Source of the DNA: Brachyhypopomus gauderio
Lineage: Eukaryota > Chordata > Actinopteri > Gymnotiformes > Hypopomidae
Assembly (NCBI RefSeq): GCF_052324685.1
Contig: NC_135212.1
Coordinates: 12,883,410 to 12,947,409 of the forward strand
Length of the DNA: 64,000 nt
Direction of reading: 5' to 3'
Shown here: positions 23,838 through 35,639 of the stretch, piece by piece
How the letters are laid out: each line of letters starts with the position of its first letter
How positions within the stretch are numbered: position 1 is the first letter of the stretch
Made by a program: the position numbers and the translations under genes
The notes under the pieces: model-generated
What the model saw: only the letters and a program-made list of their open reading frames with translations
Databases searched by the model: none
What the model was told of the DNA's origin: nothing

Positions 23838-25693
23838 GGCGTCGCCCGACGTCCGGCTCGCCCTCAACGGCAGCCGTGTTTGGAGTTGGAACGGCGACAC
23901 CCCCTTCCGCATGTGCCAAGTGCCCTAAACACCCAATTATTTAAGACAATGAAGTTAACATATTTAAATAATTAGTCTCAATAGAAGTACATGAAGTGAG
24001 GTTAAAAATCAGAAAGGCAGACTTTACAGTTCAGATTATGGAATATTTCTGGTTGATTTTGTGGTCAGTTAAGCAATGTAGTTGTGCCTTGCTGCAACAG
24101 TGATGCATATATGCACAAGATCTGAATGTAGGCAACACATGTATGCAAGAAATATGGATGTTTGGGATTCGTGTACGCAAGAGATCTGAATGTTTGTGAT
24201 TCATGTATGCAAGATATCTGAATGTTTGTGATTCATGTATGCAAGAGATCTGAATGTTTGTGATTCATGTATGTAAGAGATCTGAATGTTGCTTCACTCA
24301 TTTGCACTTCTATATTCCATCCATTAATTGTATGCTGTATTGTCCATGTGATATTTGCTTGACTAGGCTGCCAATTTGAAGTCTTTGAGTCTGAACTGAC
24401 GTTGGTAGAGAAGACTGGTGGACATGAAGAGAAGCTGCATGCTTGTGGTCCTGCGTTATTTTCAGTGTGTCCATTAGCAACAGCCCGTTCTAAATGCGCT
24501 AAACCTGTTGACTGAACCAGCTGGACCACAGATGTGGACAGATAAGACAACACAACTCCATATTGTTTTAGATTCTTCATGTCTCCTGTCTGGCCATCTG
24601 GTCTTCTGTTGTGTGGTGGTGTAGTATATGTTCTAGGTTTTCAGAAAGAAACACTTATAGTATGAGGTCAGTTAATGTAGCTGGTGCTCATGCTTTGTGA
24701 ATGAGACTGACCTCTGCATTACTGAATGCTTTAGTTAGCGTTCATGTCAGAAGGTTGCACTGTGACTGCTGCACAGGATGTTAATTGAATTTTTTGACAT
24801 AAAGCAGTGCAGTCCCCCGACAGGAGTTAACCTGTTTATTCCACACCTGGTAACTGATCCAGGTATTAAAATCCTTCAAGGGACATATTGCTAAAAACCC
24901 CACAATTCTTCACTTGCCAGAAATACAGTCAAGACAACAATTGACACTGGAAATATCAGGCTAATCTTGCTAGTTAGCAGCACACTAAAATATCTTGCAT
25001 ATAAAATATCCATAATGTTCATCACAGTAAGCTACTGGTGTGAAGCAGGTATGGGTCATTCTGTACATCAAACATTGCAGTGATGTATTGATGAGCCAGT
25101 AAGCCTGTATCACAGATGGCTCTTAAGAGTGCGCAGGTACTAAGATAAAGGAACCGTAAGAGGTCAACCGTATCTTGGCTCATAGACTGCATTCGGCCCG
25201 TTTAAGTGAGAAATTGGGTGAATAATTATTGCTTTGCTGAACTGTTCCTTCATGAGATTTCACCATGACTAACAACAGCATGTTGAAGTAGAAAGTGAAT
25301 AACTGCTAAACGCCCAGTGTATTTCTGAAGTTTTTGAGCTCACCGAGGTGCAGCTCAAGTGTTCATTGATTGTTCGTGTGTTAATTACTAATTGCTGTCA
25401 GTATGAGCTTGTGACTTCCTGTGCACGTGTGGACTCAGGTCTCTCCACACCTCTCCTTCCACGTCCACTTCGTATTTTTAATTGTATCATGACAGGTGCC
25501 AATAAGCCGGACAGTACAGTACAGTACGTGTTTGGCGTTAGAGTTTACCCGCACGTCTCCACGAGAGCAACGGTGGTTGCTATGGCGACCGCATTCCGAG
25601 CCATATTTAATTATTTTCTGAAAATGTTGGAACCACTGATTTCTCGTGATGTATGTTACCGCTTTTGATTTGCAGTCATATTTTTGTAAATAA
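23838..25693 (+). other. Probable prpsap1 3' UTR and flank
   Basis: No other gene begins here. AATAAA at 25688-25693 is a credible poly(A) signal, which would give a 3' UTR of about 1.86 kb; earlier ATTAAA-like sites exist (about 24865). A tandem repeat of about 33 bp (TGCAAGAGATCTGAATGTTTG...) with about five copies lies at 24110-24290. Confidence 0.45.
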
Positions 25694-26690
25694 AGTTGTG
25701 AATTTATTTGCTTTGTTTGAGTTAAATATGAATCAACTGACTACTTCAAATGTAATAGTCAAATGAGCTATTGTTCTGTATTGTAAACCCACAGCTTCCG
25801 TGCGTGAGTGATCTCATTCACTAGGAGTGCCCTGTACTACAGCAGATATAATAGTGGTTGTTCATGCAGACTGTAATTCTAAAATTTCCTAATCTTCAAA
25901 ACTCATCAATGCCTCATTTTCAAAAATGTGATTTCCTTTAAATCCATATCTTGCTTCATCAAACCAGATCTAATTCAGATCGCTCACTTGAGTTGGTCAC
26001 AGACCCTGTTCTTGTTCAGAACTCCTCAGGGTAACTCAAATGACACTGAGGAGCGTAGACCAAGTCCAGGGGCTGAGACATCCATTCACCTCAGCTGTTC
26101 TGAACGAGTATCATTTATTCTAAATCAGTACTATCAAACTACTGTAGGACGTTTTTCCTCCTACATACTTCAACATGGTTCAACTCACAAGACAATTAAA
26201 ATGTTTCTTCCTAAGTGGATCTGGATAAGGAGCATGTAGATTCTTCAGTAGTATTCTGCTATGCTGCCCCAGGGCTAGACAGTGACAGTCAAACTTCATT
26301 GGAAGGGTTAAACAAGCCCTACAATGAATTATTATCCCATTTAATCTAAAGGGTGTAGCATAAATGTTAAATTTTCTGAAACATATTTTAAGACACTCAT
26401 GATTTAATCAATTTTATCAGGTACATTTTGATGGTGACTCACCTCAGTGTATCAAAAGTGCGAGGGTTCGGTTTCGATGTGTGGTATATGCAAAAGACAA
26501 GCGGTCCTGTGCTTTAGCCTTTCTGTGAAGAGGAACTAGTGCACACCTTCTCATGTCACTTCCTCTTTGAGCTCAGAGAAACAATACACCTTGTTTCTCA
26601 AAAGAGGAAATTACACACAAAGTTTGTGTGTCGGACTGTAGAGAGTCTGGAATAGGCTACATCCCATGATCCAGTCTGGCAGAAGGCTGC
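25694..26690. other. Intergenic DNA, nothing recognised
   Basis: No exon with family resemblance was seen on either strand. The 103- and 106-aa ORFs nearby lack any recognisable motif. Confidence 0.4.
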
Positions 26691-29600
26691 TCACTGTGGT
26701 TTCAATCACCTTTTCAATCCATCAAACTTGGGGAGTTTTTGGCGAGTTTCTGCTTGAATTTCTTTGCAGGATGTCAGAATAGGCTCACAGAGCTACTGTT
26801 TTGGTATGAACAACATCCCACCCTCATAGATCTTTTGCTTGAGGACATTCCAAAGGTTCTCAGTATAGTGGAGGTCGGGGGAGGATGGGGGCCACACCAC
26901 GAGTTTCTCTCATTTTATGCCCATAGCAGCAAATGACACAGAGGTATTCTTTGCAGCATGAGATGGAGCATTGTCATGCATGAAGATGATTTTGCTACAG
27001 AAGGCACGGTTCTTTTTGTACCATGGAAGAAAGTGGAAAGGCAGAAAGTCTATACTTTGCCAAGGTCATTTTCACACCTTCAGGGGCCTACCAACTCACT
27101 CCACATGATTCTGGCCCAAAACACGATTCTGCCACCTCCTTGGTGACATCGCAGCCTCTTTGGGACGTGGTGGCCATCCACCAACCATCACCCATCCATC
27201 TACCAACCGTCACCCATCCATCCACCAACCGTCACCCCTCCATCCACCAACCGTCACCCCTCCATCCACCAACCGTCACCCCTCCATCCACCAACCGTCA
27301 CCCCTCCATCCACCAACCGTCACCCCTCCATCCACCAACCGTCATTCATCCATCCACCAACCGTCACCCCTCCATCCACCAACCGTCACCCCTCCATCCA
27401 CCAACCGTCATTCATCCATCCACCAACCGTCATTCATCCATCCACCAACCGTCACCCCTCCATCCACCAACCGTCACCCCTCCATCCACCAACCGTCACC
27501 CCTCCATCCACCAACCGTCACCCCTCCATCCACCAACCGTCACCCCTCCATCCACCAACCGTCACCCCTCCATCCACCAACCGTCATTCATCCATCCACC
27601 AACCGTCACCCCTCCATCCACCAACCGTCACCCCTCCATCCACCAACCGTCACCCCTCCATCCACCAACCGTCACCCCTCCATCCACCAACCGTCACCCC
27701 TCCATCCACCAACCGTCACCCCTCCATCCACCAACCGTCATTCATCCATCCACCAACCGTCACCCCTCCATCCACCAACCGTCACCCCTCCATCCACCAA
27801 CCGTCACCCCTCCATCCACCAACCGTCACCCCTCCATCCACCAACCGTCACCCCTCCATCCACCAACCGTCACCCCTCCATCCACCAACCGTCACCCCTC
27901 CATCCACCAACCGTCACCCCTCCATCCACCAACCGTCACCCCTCCATCCACCAACCGTCACCCCTCCATCCACCAACCGTCATTCATCCATCCACCAACC
28001 GTCATTCATCCATCCACCAACCGTCACCCCTCCATCCACCAACCGTCACCCCTCCATCCACCAACCGTCACCCCTCCATCCACCAACCGTCACCCCTCCA
28101 TCCACCAACCGTCACCCCTCCATCCACCAACCGTCACCCCTCCATCCACCAACCGTCATTCATCCATCCACCAACCGTCACCCCTCCATCCACCAACCGT
28201 CACCCCTCCATCCACCAACCGTCACCCCTCCATCCACCAACCGTCACCCCTCCATCCACCAACCGTCACCCCTCCATCCACCAACCGTCACCCCTCCATC
28301 CACCAACCGTCATTCATCCATCCACCAACCGTCATTCATCCATCCACCAACCGTCACCCCTCCATCCACCAACCGTCACCCCTCCATCCACCAACCGTCA
28401 TTCATCCATCCACCAACCGTCACCCCTCCATCCACCAACCGTCACCCCTCCATCCACCAACCGTCACCCCTCCATCCACCAACCGTCACCCCTCCATCCA
28501 CCAACCGTCACCCCTCCATCCACCAACCGTCACCCCTCCATCCACCAACCGTCATTCATCCATCCACCAACCGTCACCCCTCCATCCACCAACCGTCACC
28601 CCTCCATCCACCAACCGTCACCCCTCCATCCACCAACCGTCACCCCTCCATCCACCAACCGTCACCCCTCCATCCACCAACCGTCACCCCTCCATCCACC
28701 AACCGTCACCCCTCCATCCACCAACCGTCATTCATCCATCCACCAACCGTCACCCCTCCATCCACCAACCGTCACCCCTCCATCCACCAACCGTCACCCC
28801 TCCATCCACCAACCGTCACCCCTCCATCCACCAACCGTCACCCCTCCATCCACCAACCGTCACCCCTCCATCCACCAACCGTCACCCCTCCATCCACCAA
28901 CCGTCATTCATCCATCCACCAACCGTCACCCCTCCATCCACCAACCGTCACCCCTCCATCCACCAACCGTCACCCCTCCATCCACCAACCGTCACCCCTC
29001 CATCCACCAACCGTCACCCCTCCATCCACCAACCGTCACCCCTCCATCCACCAACCGTCATTCATCCATCCACCAACCGTCACCCCTCCATCCACCAACC
29101 GTCACCCCTCCATCCACCAACCGTCACCCCTCCATCCACCAACCGTCACCCCTCCATCCACCAACCGTCATTCATCCATCCACCAACCGTCACCCCTCCA
29201 TCCACCAACCGTCACCCCTCCATCCACCAACCGTCACCCCTCCATCCACCAACCGTCACCCCTCCATCCACCAACCGTCACCCCTCCATCCACCAACCGT
29301 CATTCATCCATCCACCAACCGTCACCCCTCCATCCACCAACCGTCACCCCTCCATCCACCAACCGTCACCCCTCCATCCACCAACCGTCATTCATCCATC
29401 CACCAACCGTCACCCCTCCATCCACCAACCGTCACCCCTCCATCCACCAACCGTCACCCCTCCATCCACCAACCGTCACCCCTCCATCCACCAACCGTCA
29501 CCCCTCCATCCACCAACCGTCACCCCTCCATCCACCAACCGTCACCCCTCCATCCACCAACCGTCATTCATCCATCCACCAACCGTCACCCCTCCATCCA

Positions 29601-31330
29601 CCAACCGTCACCCCTCCATCCACCAACCGTCACCCCTCCATCCACCAACCGTCACCCCTCCATCCACCAACCGTCACCCCTCCATCCACCAACCGTCACC
29701 CCTCCATCCACCAACCGTCATTCATCCATCCACCAACCGTCACCCCTCCATCCACCAACCGTCACCCCTCCATCCACCAACCGTCACCCCTCCATCCACC
29801 AACCGTCACCCCTCCATCCACCAACCGTCACCCCTCCATCCACCAACCGTCATTCATCCATCCACCAACCGTCACCCCTCCATCCACCAACCGTCACCCC
29901 TCCATCCACCAACCGTCACCCCTCCATCCACCAACCGTCACCCCTCCATCCACCAACCGTCACCCCTCCATCCACCAACCGTCACCCCTCCATCCACCAA
30001 CCGTCACCCCTCCATCCACCAACCGTCACCCCTCCATCCACCAACCGTCACCCCTCCATCCACCAACCGTCACCCCTCCATCCACCAACCGTCACCCCTC
30101 CATCCACCAACCGTCATTCATCCATCCACCAACCGTCACCCCTCCATCCACCAACCGTCACCCCTCCATCCACCAACCGTCATTCATCCATCCACCAACC
30201 GTCACCCCTCCATCCACCAACCGTCACCCCTCCATCCACCAACCGTCACCCCTCCATCCACCAACCGTCACCCCTCCATCCACCAACCATCACCCCTCCA
30301 TCCACCAACCGTCACCCCTCCATCCACCAACCGTCACCCCTCCATCCACCAACCGTCATTCATCCATCCACCAACCGTCACCCCTCCATCCACCAACCGT
30401 CACCCCTCCATCCACCAACCATCACCCCTCCATCCACCAACCATCACCCCTCCATCCACCAACCGTCACCCCTCCATCCACCAACCGTCACCCCTCCATC
30501 CACCAACCGTCATTCATCCATCCACCAACCGTCACCCCTCCATCCACCAACCGTCACCCCTCCATCCACCAACCGTCACCCCTCCATCCACCAACCGTCA
30601 CCCCTCCATCCACCAACCGTCACCCCTCCATCCACCAACCGTCACCCCTCCATCCACCAACCGTCACCCCTCCATCCACCAACCGTCATTCATCCATCCA
30701 CCAACCGTCACCCCTCCATCCACCAACCGTCACCCCTCCATCCACCAACCGTCACCCCTCCATCCACCAACCGTCACCCCTCCATCCACCAACCGTCACC
30801 CCTCCATCCACCAACCATCACCCCTCCATCTGGACCATCCAGGGCTGCACAGCATTCATTTTAGCAGCTGCTCTCTTAATCCGATGAATTGGTCTGGCAG
30901 AAACATTCCTCATTATGCCTTTATCTGCATGAACCCATCTGTGTTCTGAATCAGCCACAAATCTCTCACAGTACAACGATCACACATCAGTTTTTGTGAA
31001 ATATCTAATTTTCCACACCTTGTCTAAGGCACTGCAATATTTGACACTTTTTGGCAGCAGAAAGATCCTCTTTCCCATATCACTTGAAACCTCTGGCCTG
31101 CTTAATAATTTGGAACATCCTTCTTAAGTGGTTTTCCTTTAATTGGGCTCACCTGGGCAACTATTTATCACAGGTGTCCAAGATTAATTTCATTGATCCA
31201 AAGAGCCTTGAGATACAATACCATCTATGAGTTTAATGTAAAAACAAAATATGACCTTGGTACTTGAATACAATTGGCATAATAATTTGGAATATGGTGT
31301 ATATAATGTTAAAATGTAGTATGTGTTAGA
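26690..31330 (-). mobile_element. Tc1/mariner-type transposon relic split by a minisatellite
   Basis: Read on the minus strand, 31100-30837 gives transposase-like sequence including DSEHRWVHADKGIMRNVSAR and IHRIKRAAAKM. The sequence 27172-26700 gives the catalytic-core side (GGGRIVFWARIMW, then a frame-shifted HPAKKFKQKL stretch near the C-terminus). The segment between them is deleted and replaced by the 22-bp minisatellite. The right end near 31270-31305 has the typical 'ggcataataatttggaatat' terminus of this fish family; the left terminus was not located, so 26690 is approximate. Several stops and frameshifts make it inactive. The assignment comes from memory of a common fish Tc1-like transposase. 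Confidence 0.75.
27174..30830. repeat. 22-bp minisatellite, ~166 copies (3.66 kb)
   Basis: The unit is CCATCCACCAACCGTCACCC+CT. By eye there are about 166 units with almost no point differences, apart from a variant in which CACCCCT is replaced by CATTCAT (about 26 units) and four units with CCAT for CCGT. The array lies inside the Tc1-type relic, and its seed resembles the transposon's own 'tggccatccaccaaccatcc' and 'ccatctggaccatcc' sequences on either side. Since 22 is not divisible by 3 and the unit has no stop in any plus frame, the array is open in several frames. The resulting 1308- and 1234-aa ORFs are artefacts. Confidence 0.97.
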
Positions 31331-32487
31331 TTCACATGAGCTACGTAGGATGCATGAAATTTTGGACTTGACAATTTTTACTAAGGAAACTGGTTTCAAC
31401 AGGTATCTGTTTTCATAACAAATGCAGATTTATTTTAAATTCATAGGCACTTGACCTGCGCTTGTGGGCAATAGTCCTAATAAGAGTGCAATATTCTACT
31501 TTTGTACAAGCAGTTGTCCTCCGGGTTTTCATTGAAACGGCCATTCAGTTTACGTAGTGCCATAATACTTGAAGAGAAGAGAAAGTGTGCATTTGCTTAG
31601 CAAACATGAGCTTCCCTATATAATGATTTCTGCTTTGCCTGGTGTACAGACGTACAATTGCGCTTTTGTACTGATGAAGGTGAGAAGCAGCTGCATCACC
31701 ACTAGACGGCAGCAGAGTCAGTCTCTTCACTGGACCAATTTTATAGAATGATCTGTAGTAAAGATGAATGTGAAGATTATATTTCCAGTTCCCTGTTTAC
31801 ACTGCAATATAGACAGGCTCATCACATTTAAACACAAGACCTGGTGTAGTTTCACCTACTTTTTGGTCTGTTTATTAGGTTTCAATGATTCACAATTAAC
31901 ACTGTTCAGTGTTGTCTGTGCAAATATGCAAAAAAAAAATATTTTTTAAGTACGTAATGTGTTTAAAGCAAATGCATAATAATTTATTAATTTCAGTCAA
32001 ATAAGTTTATCACATATTTATTTGTAACAAAACAAGTGCAGTGTTAGTTACATGCATGACTTTAGACCATGAAAAGCACGTGTGTAACCTGGCTCTCAAC
32101 ATCACGAACCCTCAGCCTCTCTGGCTTTGTACTTTTGTGGCCATGACTTTGTAAACCAATGCAGATGTCATGCAAATTAATACTAACACAATGTCATAAT
32201 AATGCTACAGTCCCCCCACTTTCCTATGGCCAGAATACTTGTACAGTATTTTAACAGGGCGTAAAACTTAAATCCACATGATGATCCACACGATGATCTT
32301 GCAGTCTTGTGTTTCCTTCACAGAGCAGTTTTTACTCAGTTTTTATTCAGTGTTTACTCAGTGTTTACACCAGCTCCCACCACATCAATCACTTCCCTTC
32401 TTTATGAACCTCAGCCTCTTGGAACCTGCTGTCTGAACTCAACGGAGAACGTTTAAAATCTTCACAGCTTTATACATCCCACTTACC
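31331..32487. other. Intergenic DNA, nothing recognised
   Basis: The sequence is AT-rich with no recognisable exon. It forms the 3' flank of the minus-strand RASD-type gene, but no clear poly(A) signal could be assigned. Confidence 0.4.
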
Positions 32488-33000
32488 CCCAGCTCTGTCC
32501 CTCTCTGTGTCCCCCCTCCCCCCAGCTCTGTCCCTCTCTGTGTCCCCTCCCTCTAGCTTTGTCCCTCTGTGTGCCCCCCCTCTTCAGCTCTGTCCCTCTC
32601 TGTGTCCCCCTCCTCTAGCTCTGTCCCTCTGTGTGCGCCCCCCCTCTTCAGCTCTGTTCCTCTGTGTGCCCCCCCCTCTGGCTTTGTCCCTTTCTGTGTG
32701 TGTCCCCCCTCCCCCTCCAGCTCTGTCCCTCTCTGTCCCCCCTCCCCTCCAGCTCTGTCCCCCCTCCCCCTCCAGCTCTGTCCCTCTCTGCGTCCCCCCT
32801 CCCCTCCAGCTCTGTCCCTCTCTGTCCCCCCTCCCCCTCCAGCTCTGTCCCTCTCTGTGTCCCCCCTCCCCTCCAGCTCTGTCCCTCTCTGTGTCCCCCT
32901 CCCTCTCCAGCTCTGTCCCGTCCCCCCAGCTCTGTCCCTCTCTGTGTCCCCCCCTCCCTCTTCAGCTCTGTCCCTCTCTGTGTCCCCATTGTCCCTCTTC
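32488..33000. repeat. C-rich minisatellite, ~30-bp unit
   Basis: About 16 degenerate copies of a unit built from AGCTCTGTCCCTCTCTGTG plus CCCCCCTCC lie directly against the stop codon of the minus-strand GTPase gene (33009). They therefore probably form its 3' UTR, where the transcript would be G-rich. Long ORFs of 147-347 aa here are stop-free simple sequence or antisense to the GTPase. Confidence 0.88.
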
Positions 33001-33008
33001 CGCTTGCT

Positions 33009-33638
33009 TTAGGAGACGGTGCAGCTGTTGGTCTTGTTCATGGGCGGGCGCGCTCCGCTGTTCTTGGGGAAGGTCTCCCTGCGACGACAGAGGGCAGGAC
33101 TCAGGCGGCTGGGCAGGTTGGCCTGCTGGAGCAGCTCACGGAACACCTCCAGCACATTGGCGTTCTCCTTGGCCGAGGCCTCCAGGAAGCAGTTGTTCCA
33201 GTCCAGCTCCACGGTGGCCAGCACGTCTTCGGGGGACACCTGCCGCTCGCTTTTGCGGTCCGCCTTGTTGCCCACCACCACGATGGGCGTGAACTTGTCC
33301 TCCTTGATCTCCAGAATCTCCTCGCGCAAGCTCTTCACGGCTTCCAGCGACTCGGGGTTGTCGACGGAGTACACCAGGGCGAAGGCGTCGCCGTTCTGGA
33401 TGGAGAGCTTGCGCATGGCGGGGAAGGAGTAGCTGCCGCTGGTGTCCATGATGCGGACGGTCACCTTGACGCCGGCCACCTCGTACTCCCGGCTGTGGAG
33501 CTCCTCCACCGTGCGACGGTGCTTCGGCTCAAAGCTGTCCTGCAGGAAGCGCTGGATCAGGGCGGTCTTCCCCACGCCGGCGGCTCCCATGAACACCAGA
33601 CGCACCTCCGTCTTCTCATTCACGTCCACAGACATCAT
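33009..33638 (-). CDS. Ras-family small GTPase, RASD/Dexras-like (209 aa, single exon)
   Basis: A single open frame of 209 codons carries every Ras G-box: G1 GAAGVGKT (18-25), the switch-I Thr at HRRTVEE (T43), G3 DTSGSYSFPAM (65-75), G4 NKAD (124-127), G5 EASAK (153-157) and a C-terminal CAAX box CTVS (206-209) predicting farnesylation. The DTSG...FPAMR-LSI pattern with Ser at the Ras Gln61 position is shared with RASD1/RASD2 and DIRAS proteins, which have low GTPase activity (family knowledge). It lacks the long cationic C-terminal extension of RASD1, so I leave the symbol blank; a fish-specific RASD paralogue is most likely. An in-frame TAG lies seven codons before the ATG, fixing the start. 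The gene is GC-rich compared with its flanks and has no intron in its coding region. Confidence 0.87.
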   Translation of the reverse strand: MMSVDVNEKTEVRLVFMGAAGVGKTALIQRFLQDSFEPKHRRTVEELHSREYEVAGVKVTVRIMDTSGSYSFPAMRKLSIQNGDAFALVYSVDNPESLEAVKSLREEILEIKEDKFTPIVVVGNKADRKSERQVSPEDVLATVELDWNNCFLEASAKENANVLEVFRELLQQANLPSRLSPALCRRRETFPKNSGARPPMNKTNSCTVS

Positions 33639-33877
33639 GAATTTCTTCTTCCACCCCTAAAAGTTCCTCTGTAGACCTTCGACTTAGAACTTAAATAAAG
33701 TTCGCAGAAAGCGACATTGGTGTGTGTTCAGTCGGAAAATGCAGCGTTTTAGTAATTATGGGGACTAACAGGGTTCTAAGTAGACGCTGGAGTATGTGGA
33801 AAGACAGTGACACTAGCAGCAGTAGTGCAACACGCACATCTGACAGGTGCATCTGTGTCTTGTGTGCCTGCACGTCC

Positions 33878-33885
33878 TATTTATA
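33878..33885 (-). promoter_or_regulatory. TATA box of the RASD-like gene
   Basis: On the minus strand the sequence reads TATAAATAGG, about 240 bp before the start codon. Further upstream are a CCAAT motif (33931-33935) and a perfect octamer ATGCAAAT (33989-33996). A TATA promoter suits an inducible immediate-response gene such as the RASD family. The role is inferred from position. Confidence 0.5.
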
Positions 33886-34009
33886 GATTTTCTCAATCGT
33901 GGATGTTCCACGCCTACCTAGAACTCTCAGCCAATCATTGTGAGGCAGCACTCCTTATTATTAACTCAGTGACCAATTGAAAATGAGTATGCAAATAAGA
34001 AACAATGTC

Positions 34010-34710
34010 CTACCTTCTCATAAGAAGCGCTCCGTTCTTGTCATTACCACTTGGTTGTTCCACTGCAATGAGACAGATTGATAACAAATTTATTATAAAC
34101 ATTTTTTTGTTTTTTAGATTTGCACATGTTGACCATTTTGGAATTTCATAAAAAATTATAAATTTATCAAAGCTTTATAATTTTTCCCTTTTTCCTGCCA
34201 GAACCAGCTTCCCTGAAAGCAACATTATATAAACCCATGAATAACAAAAATAGTAACAACCATACTCTAAATATACACCTAGTAGTGACAAACATATATA
34301 CAATTAAAATGTTAATGTACAATTTATGTCAAATGTACAAAATGTCAATAAAAATTGTTCTTGACTGTCTAATGTAATGCTCAGATAGGTAGAGCATGAA
34401 TGTGTTCTCTCCAGAGGTCGATGTGTTTGGTATACGTTCATGCGTTTCCTAACACACCTGTGAAAGTAACGAGGTTGACCTAAAGTCTCATGAAGAGCAG
34501 ATGCTGTTTGTGAATGAGAGCTGTGTGGGCAGGAGAGTCTATATTTAGACGTGTGTATTGTATGCATGAAGCCTGCAGCATGCGCTGACATGTGAGGAGG
34601 CTCTGGAGATCTTCCCTGTATTGGGGTAATTACAGTCAGACTTCTCCTCATTGTATGGCTGATCTGTCAGCTTCCAGTCTGTATAGAGCTTGCTGCTGCG
34701 TTTGTGAAAC
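34010..34710. other. Intergenic DNA, nothing recognised
   Basis: AT-rich sequence with no exon resembling a known family. Confidence 0.4.
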
Positions 34711-34716
34711 ATATGG

Positions 34717-34717
<1 letters not shown>

Positions 34718-34786
<69 letters not shown>
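34718..34786. repeat. (GT)n microsatellite
   Basis: About 34 GT dinucleotides, with a shorter imperfect GT tract further on at 34846-34890. Confidence 0.97.
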
Positions 34787-34788
<2 letters not shown>

Positions 34789-34959
34789 ATGTATAAGACA
34801 GAGGAAGGTTTCATACCATGTGCTGTTTTTAAGCATTCAGGACTGTGTGTGTGTGTATGTGTGTCTGTGTGTGTGTGTGGCTCTGTGTGTTAGTCTCTCT
34901 ATTGCTTCTGATTGTACTCATCTCTGCAGCTGCTCTTCGGCTTATAATTGAAGGACTGG

Positions 34960-35590
34960 AGTTATAATCTTATTCTGCAGTCAGATAAAGGCCAACAGGT
35001 TAGATGATGCCACCACCAAACACACAAGCCTTTAGAAGACAGCAGCTTTTAAAGAACGTGCCTGATTCAGCCTCCAGGAAGCTACATTTTCAGGGTGCTG
35101 GCAATCAGGGACTTGTGTAACTGAGCTCGTATTGCTCGGTCTGAACTGTGCCGTTTGACAGAACCGTTTGCAGCCTGTATCTGAAAACGTCCTGTATGTT
35201 TTTCAAGGCCCATAATTCATAGCTAAAGGATCTAATAATTTCTGATCACTTTATCAGCTTGTTATGTTTTATTGTCTATCTTCAGATAGATCTCTATTCC
35301 TATTATGGTCTGCTTCTTGCCTTGTTTAATTTAGACTCTATTCTCAAGGCAATGCCAAACATCCTCTAATTGGACGACAGAGTCTAGGACGAGACACGCC
35401 CTCCTCTTCATCCTCTAATTAGACCATAGAGTCGAGGACGAGACACGCCCTCCTCTTCATCCTCTTGGTTGGGGATTCGCTGCTCTTCTTCATCTATCTT
35501 GAATTTTGAAGGATTGCAGGTCAAGTCGGGAAATCCTTGAATCTTGAAGGGCTCTTTTGTCGTTAAGCATCAGAATTTTAAAGCATCAGT
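34960..35590. other. Intergenic DNA with one tandem duplication
   Basis: At 35362-35465 a unit of about 52 bp (with GACGAGACACGCCCTCCTCT) is present twice in tandem. Nothing else was recognised. Confidence 0.5.
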
Positions 35591-35592
35591 GC

Positions 35593-35593
<1 letters not shown>

Positions 35594-35634
<41 letters not shown>
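35594..35634. repeat. (CT)n microsatellite
   Basis: About 20 CT dinucleotides, followed by a C/T-rich stretch to about 35710. Confidence 0.95.
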
Positions 35635-35637
<3 letters not shown>

Positions 35638-35639
35638 AC

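Noticed and set aside
27174-30830. Possible CRISPR-like or satellite-protein array
   Set aside because: Units are directly contiguous with no unique spacers, in a vertebrate genome inside a transposon; it is a minisatellite.
32507-33674. Plus-strand ORFs of 147-347 aa
   Set aside because: They are the C-rich minisatellite plus antisense of the minus-strand GTPase, which has all Ras motifs.
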